From Dendrophyllia cribrosa (taxonomy: Eukaryota > Cnidaria > Anthozoa > Scleractinia > Dendrophylliidae), in NCBI GenBank assembly GCA_024195265.1, contig JAJLRJ010000006.1, forward strand, positions 12,110,639-12,174,638: a stretch of DNA of 64,000 nt, written 5' to 3'. Positions within the stretch are counted from its first letter, which is position 1. The number at the start of each line of letters is the position of its first letter. The notes under the pieces are model-generated. The model did not search any database and was not told the origin of the DNA. It saw nothing but the letters and a program-made list of their open reading frames with translations. Of this stretch, positions 57,347-64,000 are shown in pieces. The position numbers were made by a program, and so were the translations under genes.

Positions 57347-57509
57347 CAGGGGCGTAGCTACCTGTACGCACCCACGCACGTACGCACGTGCGTATCTGCA
57401 AAAGTCGAAAAAAAAATGATTTGGAACTTGAGGGTGGGGGAGGAAGTAGGGGGAGTGTTTGAAAACAGTGATTGTGCGTACCTCTGAAAAAGTCTAGGCT
57501 ACGCCCCTG
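57347..57509. mobile_element. MITE, CAGGGGCGTAGC family, copy 2
   Basis: Same ends as 7378-7532 and collinear with it throughout. The flanks ATAGT/ATAGT form an exact 5-bp target duplication. Confidence 0.92.
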
Positions 57510-57774
57510 ATAGTGCGTTTTCTGGCATTGAGAGCAACACCGGGGATGTCGGAGATATCATAAGATGTCGCAGAGAATGACAATTGAAAAGAATTTTGAA
57601 GACCAACGATCTAAACCGATTTAACCGAGAGCCGCACCACTTTAAATTTGGTACACCAACATTGGCGGCCGAATTTGCATTCTTAAAATACACACGTCAG
57701 CTAAATTTTCTTTATAATTGTTTCTGCTAATGCTAAATGCATAGTTTTAAAAGACCTCCGAGTTGCAGCCACTT

Positions 57775-58021
57775 TAGACTGCTAGCTGTCGCTTTTCAGT
57801 CAATCGAGCGGGCGAGCTGATCACGAAAACAAGCTCGGCGAGACTGGAGCGAGCGAACGAGCCGAGGGGAAACTGGGGGAGAGGCGGGGAGGAAAAGCCT
57901 TTCCCGTCTCTTCCCCAGAGCCCCCTCGGTTCGCATTATTTTCGCTCGCTCGCCGCTCGGATCGCCGATAGTGTATTTGCTCGCCCGCTCAACTATCCAG
58001 AGACGGACTGCTAGCAGTCTA
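57775..58021. mobile_element. MITE with 9-bp target duplication
   Basis: TAGACTGCTAGC and GCTAGCAGTCTA are inverted ends. The flanks CAGCCACTT and CAGCCGCTT form a 9-bp duplication with one change, the length made by Mutator-like elements. The interior is an imperfect hairpin rich in GCGAGCGAGC words. Confidence 0.75.
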
Positions 58022-58138
58022 CAGCCGCTTCAGAAAAGTTTACAAAAAAATCAGTGAAAATTAAAAATACATGGAGACGATCAGCTGCACCACCAAAAAT
58101 TGTAAAATTCTATATTTCCAAAGCAATGTATTTAAATG

Positions 58139-58613
58139 TGTTGGCACGAAACTTGGGGTCATGGCTCGTGTACGACGACTGTATTGTGATGTATTGTATT
58201 AGGTAGTGTTAAGTTGTATTGTATTGTATTAAAGAAATAAAAAACGCGCCGAGTGCATTATTGAGTTATATAAGCACGCGGGGATTTTTAAGAACACGAG
58301 AGAAGTGCAAAAAAGCACGAGCCGAAGGCGAGTGCTTTTCGCACTTCTCGAGTGTTCTTAAAAATTCCCAAGTGCTTATATAACTCAACAATGCACGAGG
58401 AACAAGTTTTTTTATTTCTTTTATAAAATGAAAACGGTTTTAATGAATCTTACGTCACGCGCGTGCTTTATCGAGTTATAATGAACTCGGTTTGACCAAT
58501 CAAATCGCGCGCATTTCCTTGAGCATTTTATAATAGGTTGTATTGTATTAGGTTTTATGACGTCAGTCAGGTCGTCGTATATGAGCCATGACCCGAAACT
58601 TGGCACGACGATT
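58139..58613. mobile_element. Nested foldbacks (outer arms plus inner unit)
   Basis: The outer arms are CGAAACTTGGGGTCATGGCT (58146-) and AGCCATGACCCGAAACTTGG (58583-), with CGTACGACGAC-like continuation. Between them lies a ~320-bp unit (58222-58550) that recurs at 59965-60275. The inner unit is itself a hairpin (GAGTTATATAAGCAC ... GTGCTTATATAACTC). Confidence 0.85.
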
Positions 58614-59044
58614 ACTAGTACCATTGTTGATATGAAGAACCTGCTAAAAGAAGGACCGCGTATAATAAGCTAGCTGTTTAGATTTTAGAATTTTGATGAA
58701 GTTAGATGAAAACGAAGAATAACCTCTTGCGGAATCTTTGAGAGCTCTCTTCGTCTGCTCTTTCGGGTAACTCTTCAACTGAGTTGCGCTGATCACTGCC
58801 AACGCGGCCTATCAAGGGAACAAAATAAAGTTTATACTGGGACCTTCAGTTTTAAGAGAAATTGTTTTTTATTGCATGTCTTTACACCTTGGATAAAAGG
58901 CTCCTATGCATGAGCCAACTTTGAATTGAATTAATACGAAACAGCCTTCGGACTCTCCCCTCTCCTAGGCGTTTTAATCCACCGACACCCCACCCCCCTG
59001 CGTCCAGCTTCCCAACCTTCCCTCTCGCCAATGCCGTCCTCGTG
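58614..59044. other. No gene recognised
   Basis: Spacer ending in the target duplication of the next element. Nothing supported. Confidence 0.4.
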
Positions 59045-59586
59045 CACCCGATTCGCGTATAATTAACCGCATATAAGCGGGTCTAATTAACATCAAATTA
59101 CCGCATGCAAGCGGTAAAATAGGCCCTATTTACCTAACAGTAGTATTCTTTATATTACTGACGTTAGACACAGAACTGAGAGAAAATAGCTCCAGTTTAG
59201 CACTGATCCGCAGTGTTTAAGGTTAAGCGCTGATTTGAAAACGGTTAGCTTTCATTTATGGTTATGGGTAACTCTATAAATATGTTAAAAATTAGAGTTT
59301 CTGCCAGCTAGCCCTCGTTGGTGTAGTGGATATGGTTATTAGTTATGAAGCAAACGACTCGGGTTCGAGGCATACACCCTTCTGATCTTTTTCTTTCTTT
59401 TACTAAAAAAAAGACGTTTTACTTTATGTAAAATGTTTCAAGTGAAAGACAAAAGCCAGGTTGAGATCAGCTCTGTTTTCGTTATTTCTCAGTAGGTGAA
59501 TTGGACCTACTTTAAACCGCTTGCATGCGGTAATTTGATGTTAATTAGACCCGCTTATATGCGGTTAATTATACGCGAATCGGGTG
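59045..59586. mobile_element. Element with perfect 71-bp inverted ends and a tRNA-like core
   Basis: 59045-59115 and 59516-59586 are exact reverse complements (CACCCGATTCGCGTATAATT... inward). The flanks CCTCGTG/CCTCGTG are a 7-bp target duplication. At 59318-59384 the interior has a tRNA-like A box (TGGTGTAGTGGATATGG) and B box (GGTTCGAGGC). The perfect arms imply a recent insertion or strong conversion. Confidence 0.92.
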
Positions 59587-59812
59587 CCTCGTGTGTAAGG
59601 CGGGTGTTTATTAGATATCGCGGACTCAATTAACAGCCACTCGACCGAGTAAAAATTTGCATATTTTAGACCTAATTTGAAACGACTTTGAAATTTTTTT
59701 TTTCACTTGTATAATGTATGAATTTGTTGAACTACAAAAACCGTGGACGAAGATCCTGCTGGCCTAACGTTGGATCTCAAAGGAGGAGACCAAATCAGCT
59801 AGCTAAACTGAA

Positions 59813-59965
59813 TCAATATAAACGAGAAGTCTAAGGACTACTGTAAAGTTAATACAACAAGTAAAACTGATATAAACCTAAAAAAAGCTGGACTGGACAG
59901 CCGGAATAGTGTTTCAAATATCGTTGTATCAGCTTTACAGTAGTCCCTGGACTTCTCGTTTATAT
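59813..59965. mobile_element. Foldback element with 44-bp arms
   Basis: AATATAAACGAGAAGTC...AGGACTACTGTAAAG pairs with CTTTACAGTAGTCC...GACTTCTCGTTTATATT with a few mismatches. It directly abuts the next repeat. Confidence 0.8.
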
Positions 59966-60275
59966 TAAAGAAATAAAAAACGCGCCGAGTGCATTATTGA
60001 GTTATATAAGCACGCGGGAATTTTTACGAAGAACACGAGAGAAGTGCAGAGAAGCACGAGCCAAAGGCGAGTGCTTCTCGCACTTCTCGAGTGTTCTTAA
60101 AAATTTCCAAGTGCTTATATAACTCAACAATGCACGAGGAACAAGATTTTTTATTTCTTTTATAAAATAAAAACGGTTATAATGAACCTTATGTCACGCG
60201 CGTACTTTATCGAGTTATAATAAACTCGGTTTAACCAATCATAGCGCGCGCATTTCCTTGAGCATTTTATAAATA
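59965..60275. mobile_element. Second copy of the 58222-58550 foldback unit
   Basis: Collinear and highly similar to 58222-58550 over ~310 bases, same orientation, with an internal GAGTTATATAAGCAC inverted pair. Differences are mostly transitions. Confidence 0.9.
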
Positions 60276-60289
60276 TATATATAAATGTA

Positions 60290-60445
60290 TAGAGCGTTTT
60301 CACTTGACGTCATAGCCGCCATATTGGTGTTCCCGTACAAAAGAAATTTAATAAACTTCTGTTGTTAGGAACACCAACATGGCTGCCATGGCTTTTGTCA
60401 TTTGAGTCCCACGGGACTGAAGGTCACGTGAGTGAAAACGCTCTA
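60290..60445. mobile_element. 156-bp MITE, TAGAGCGTTTTCAC ends
   Basis: TAGAGCGTTTTCACTTGACGTCA at the left is inverted at the right (GTCACGTGAGTGAAAACGCTCTA) with few mismatches. Interior GGTGTTCC and GGAACACC words also pair. Confidence 0.8.
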
Positions 60446-60960
60446 TTCATGCTATTTCCAGAGGCGGTGTTCTCTTTTCAGGAGCGTATGCATGCATAAT
60501 AAATTTATGGGGTTATGCGGAAATTTTGCCAATAATAGTATGAATCTTGCTGTTTATTAATCTCGCTACATTTCGGGGTTCAATTCTGATGTACAACCAC
60601 TTAAGTCTCCCATTAACTCCACTATTGTTTGTATGAAGTTTGAATCTTCATCCAATTTGCAGAAACGTTGTCATAGAAAATACCAAATACTGAGGAAATA
60701 ATCACCTTAATGATATTCATAGAAGTCAATTCTTTCACATGCGACCTTTCTTCCATGAAACAAATTTCTATCAAATAAATGAACCAATTTTTATCTTATG
60801 GATCAATAGGTAGTTTGCAATCAATCTCTAGAGACATAGATAGATTCTAACAATAGTGAAACGAACAAATGCTGGTGGACGAACAAAAGGAGCTAATGAG
60901 AGAACTATTGTTTATGTCCACCAGCATGGCGGCGATGACGTAGCATGAAAACCACCTATA

Positions 60961-61833
60961 GGGCCGATTCGCACTAGCGGACAAGTTTGAAATGTCATGA
61001 CATTTTTGACAAAAACAAAATTGTCGCGACAAGTCAGAGACATTTTGAAGAAAACAAGAGGTATAATTATCGCAGTACAATAGCTCTGCACGTGCTTCTG
61101 GCATCCTTGCATATTTCTCGGCACGGTCGTCTTGAGCAAACATCAAATATGCAGACAGGTCCACGTGGTGAAAAATGTTAAAACGATTTGCATTTGAAGT
61201 GCGCGTGTACTGATGTTTTTGTGCTCGTGCGGGGAAAATGTCGCAAGAAAACTATTATTTTTCCCGTCCCGCATTTATCGGCACAAACTGGTTCCCTCCG
61301 CATTCTCTTGTTCCAACCCCGATATTACCATCCTCACCTCGGCAAGTTATGAAGCAAGTGGCGTTTCGACAGATGTTAACGCCACACAATCGTCCACGAA
61401 GCGGGACAAGACTATGATAAATGGGCAAAGGACGAAATTTCGCGTGTTGTTTTTTAGTACAATCCAGACCAAACACAATAGCCAATCAACAACGTATTGT
61501 TATCTGGCATTACGAGGGGCATTGGAATGCGACTTGTCATGAATTGTCCTGCCTTGAGGCAGGACAACGGCCCCTTTGAAGATTTGTCCGTTTTGACAAA
61601 ATTTGCACTTGTCCAACAAGTCGTTCGCACTTGTTTTTGCGATTGTTTGACAAAATGTATCGCGCGTCCAACGCTGACCAATCATAAGACAACTGCTTCT
61701 TTGTTTTCCTGAATTGTTGGACAAGTTCTAGGTCTCAAAAAACGTATTCGCACTTGTTTTCTGTAACAAGTGACACATTAATGAAGAAATCTACAAATTG
61801 TTATAAAATTTGTCCGCTAGTGCGAATCGGCCC
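60961..61833. mobile_element. 0.87-kb non-autonomous DNA transposon
   Basis: The ends GGGCCGATTCGCACTAGCGG and CCGCTAGTGCGAATCGGCCC are perfect inverted repeats, extending into ACAAGTTT/AAATTTGT. The flanks are ATA/ATA. Repeated TTGTCC/GGACAA and GACAAGT words lie inside. Short open frames overlap on both strands, and none resembles a transposase. Confidence 0.9.
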
Positions 61834-62379
61834 ATAGTTTTTATTTCTTACAACAATTTCTTTCCTTTTATCCTATGTGAATATCATTAAGTTAATAATT
61901 CCTATCTGGGATTTTGTATTTTCTATGACAACTTCTGCAATACGATGTATCAAGTCAACCGTTACCAGTTAAGCATTTTGCACTGAAGTCGAGAAGATCA
62001 CACCGATAAAAAAAAAAAATTTAAAACATGTTAGCTCTTCGCTTCAAGTTCGGGTTACAAGAGCCATACATGAAGGACTCAATTCCACCAAGGCAATTTT
62101 TTTCTCAGCGGTTTAAATTTAGTCATTTGATATTTATTTTTATTTATTTATTTTTGCTATTTATCCTCGGAGATATTAGCATCTTATTGCTATCTTTAAT
62201 TCGAGTTTAAATAAAGATTGTTGTATTGTTAACACGCGTTGTCCTTGTACATAAACAGTAAATTCCGATTCAAAAGCATTAGTATAGCTTGTTGTTTATA
62301 TATGCATTGATATTACATGTGTCCAAACATGACGCCAATTCAATTAATGGTAATTTCGAAATACTACAAAGTTTTGTTA

Positions 62380-62694
62380 AGGCCCGTTTACACAGGCGAT
62401 TTTTTGTGCAATTTTTGTCGCGCACAACAGAGTTGCATCTTCAAATCGCATATGCAAACGGGCGACGTTTTACAGTATGTGCGATTTGCGCGATTTGTCG
62501 CGCGATGTCGCAGAGGTTTCGAAATGTTTGAAACCTGATGCAATTTGGCAGCGATTTTTGGGAAATCACAGCAAATCAAAACCGAATGTCGCGCCCGAAT
62601 CGCACAGGAAATCGCCGCTAGTTTAGTTGCGACAAAGGTTGCATTAGAGAGCGCGACAAAAATCGCATCAAAAATCGCATGGGTAAACGTGCCT
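62380..62694. mobile_element. Harbinger-type MITE with TTA duplication
   Basis: AGGCCCGTTTACACAGGCGATTTTT pairs with AAAAATCGCATGGGTAAACGTGCCT with three mismatches. The flanks are TTA (62377-62379) and TTA (62695-62697), the classic TWA of PIF/Harbinger or IS630-like insertions. The interior is rich in GCGATTT/AAATCGC words and would fold on itself. Confidence 0.8.
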
Positions 62695-62697
62695 TTA

Positions 62698-63112
62698 GCC
62701 TGATTGGGAGCGATTTCAGAATACCCTGCTACTTATTTACATATCCCAATAACCTAGTTTATTGACGCTTTGTTTATTATTAGTAGAACGCTTGTGTCAG
62801 TAGTTTGTTCGCTAACTTAATTTAATCGTTGCCTTTGTGCTGTACTTGGTCCACTAGATTTGGCAATTACACTAGTTAAAAGATAAAGATCCCTAAAGGT
62901 TTTATGGAACGAGGCGTATGAAGACAAAAGGATCCATCTCGGCTTATTCAACAAGATGCAAATAAGTGGCCGCGGGTATTCTTTATGATACACTTTAGCC
63001 TACATGTTGTGTATTAATCCAACCTTTACATAACAGTACATCATGCAACAGTTTTACATCAAATATCAGTACAAACATATGTAATCTTTGTGATTATAGG
63101 CTATTCTAATTC
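62698..63112. other. Downstream region of the 7TM gene
   Basis: AT-rich, probably including the receptor's 3' UTR. Nothing else seen. Confidence 0.4.
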
Positions 63113-63955
63113 TCAAGGCAGTTCTTGTTTCCCTTCGTTGTCCTTGACAGTGTTGACCAAAATTCCTACTGGAAACATAGAAAGTAGCAGATAAAGCTCT
63201 TCATTAAGACAGTTAATTTGACACATGTGCGCTCTTGACTTTTCTGTTTGATTGGTGGAATACAGCATTACTTCAATGACCACTGTTCCGTACAACAGGA
63301 AAAGCGCCACCGAACTGCCACTAAACAGGCGCAATACGCGTCTGAGAAAGCTTGAAGTCGGATCCATAAAGTTTATTCGCTCCCATTTGCCTGCCAAAAC
63401 ATAACAGCGAGTAAACAAAATAACTGAAGTCGGAGCAAAAAAGTGAACAATGCAGATTCTTATAACGGTACTTTCATCTTCTGGGCGTAAATCCTGTTTG
63501 GAGCTTTTATAGAAGCAGTTGTTTGTTCCACAGACGTCGTTCAACGAGCGACCGAAGACCGTTGTCAAACCGGTGACTACAAAACAAAGGAAAGCAATAT
63601 GCAGAGAGGAGTTTAAGCTACGCTGTAAAGGTTTTCTTAGTGCTGAAACAATCTCGATTGTTACGAAAAAATAGATCGTCTGAAATGAGAAACTTGCGGC
63701 GAGGGCGATCCAGACCGGGTGTTTGGAGTCTTCCACGGCTGCGTGAGCGATGATGTTGCAAATGTTCAGAATTAACTGAAACAAAACAATCTTGTTCAAG
63801 TTTTTGGACGTGCCGCACCAGCGATAGAACAGGTATCCATTGATTGCTATACCACAAGCAGAAAACAGAAACATCACAAACGCCATTTCTTTGACAGTGG
63901 AATTAAGGTCGGTTTCAGCTGACGAATTTCGTGTAACATGTATACTCGAGTGCAC
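63113..63955 (-). CDS. Seven-transmembrane receptor-like protein, single exon
   Basis: 280 residues. The N-terminus has two N-glycosylation sites (NSS, NST). Seven hydrophobic segments: ~25-45, 54-72, 80-104, 118-136, 163-186, 207-233, 252-271. Topology and loop lengths fit a rhodopsin-like GPCR, with a basic third intracellular loop (FLRRVLRL). Standard signatures are weak: TM1 has a GIAINGYL match to the GN motif, but no clear DRY after TM3 (EIVSALRKP instead), no CWxP in TM6 and no NPxxY in TM7 (FPVGILVNTV). Cnidarian genomes carry many diverged single-exon receptors of this kind. The ligand is unknown. It could instead be another 7TM family, for example an orphan with an inverted membrane plan. 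The start at 63955 is the first Met of the open frame. Confidence 0.65.
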   Translation of the reverse strand: MHSSIHVTRNSSAETDLNSTVKEMAFVMFLFSACGIAINGYLFYRWCGTSKNLNKIVLFQLILNICNIIAHAAVEDSKHPVWIALAASFSFQTIYFFVTIEIVSALRKPLQRSLNSSLHIAFLCFVVTGLTTVFGRSLNDVCGTNNCFYKSSKQDLRPEDESTVIRICIVHFFAPTSVILFTRCYVLAGKWERINFMDPTSSFLRRVLRLFSGSSVALFLLYGTVVIEVMLYSTNQTEKSRAHMCQINCLNEELYLLLSMFPVGILVNTVKDNEGKQELP

Positions 63956-64000
63956 TTGTGAAAGTTGTAATTAATTCAGTATACTCTAATTATTATGCTG

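Noticed and set aside
60847..61724. Several short overlapping frames suggesting a transposase in 60961-61833
   Set aside because: None exceeds ~110 codons, they overlap on opposite strands, and no DDE or other nuclease motif is seen.
1..64000. Bacterial-type features (operons, ribosome binding sites, CRISPR arrays, attachment sites)
   Set aside because: Spliced genes, AATAAA signals and SINE/MITE content show nuclear eukaryotic DNA; the direct repeats seen lack regular spacers.

Overview
The window looks like nuclear DNA of an early-branching animal, most likely an anthozoan cnidarian and possibly a stony coral. This is inferred from intron-rich single-copy metazoan genes, AT-rich spacers and introns, and a very dense load of short foldback DNA elements, tRNA-derived repeats and long G/C homopolymers. 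No single marker proves the taxon. There is nothing bacterial here.

Layout: 1-10.4 kb is repeat-rich and nearly gene-free. It holds a LINE 3' fragment, several MITEs, a hammerhead ribozyme, and a broken class-A receptor fragment. 10.4-18.7 kb (+) is an 11-exon gene for a secreted 645-residue protein: a lectin-like beta-propeller, a beta-sandwich module and a six-cysteine helical C-terminus. 20.1-26.6 kb (-) is PSMD8/RPN12, a 26S proteasome lid subunit, with nine exons reconstructed. It is head-to-head, with about 200 bp between start codons, with a FAM98 homologue (26.8-42.1 kb, +, 13 exons), a subunit of the tRNA-ligase complex. A FAM98 intron carries a 3.3-kb PIF/Harbinger transposon with perfect 17-bp inverted ends, an open transposase frame and a decayed accessory gene. 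46.6-47.7 kb (-) is a single-exon heparan sulfate 6-O-sulfotransferase. 53.4-54.2 kb (-) is a HEXIM-type P-TEFb inhibitor. 63.1-64.0 kb (-) is a single-exon seven-transmembrane receptor.

The gaps, especially 54.7-62.7 kb, are a museum of non-autonomous elements. They include a 71-bp-armed inverted-repeat element containing a tRNA-like unit, nested foldbacks, a 72%-G element with a 62+47 G tract, and several MITE families whose target duplications can be read directly.

The most interesting signal is a set of hammerhead-ribozyme motifs. Two have complete cores (8.1 and 55.3 kb), one has lost core positions (55.9 kb), and two are diverged relatives (45.1 and 54.8 kb). All but one have a palindromic short helix III, as expected of dimeric ribozymes carried by Penelope-like retroelements. 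The host genes serve unrelated housekeeping or cell-surface roles and do not form a pathway.
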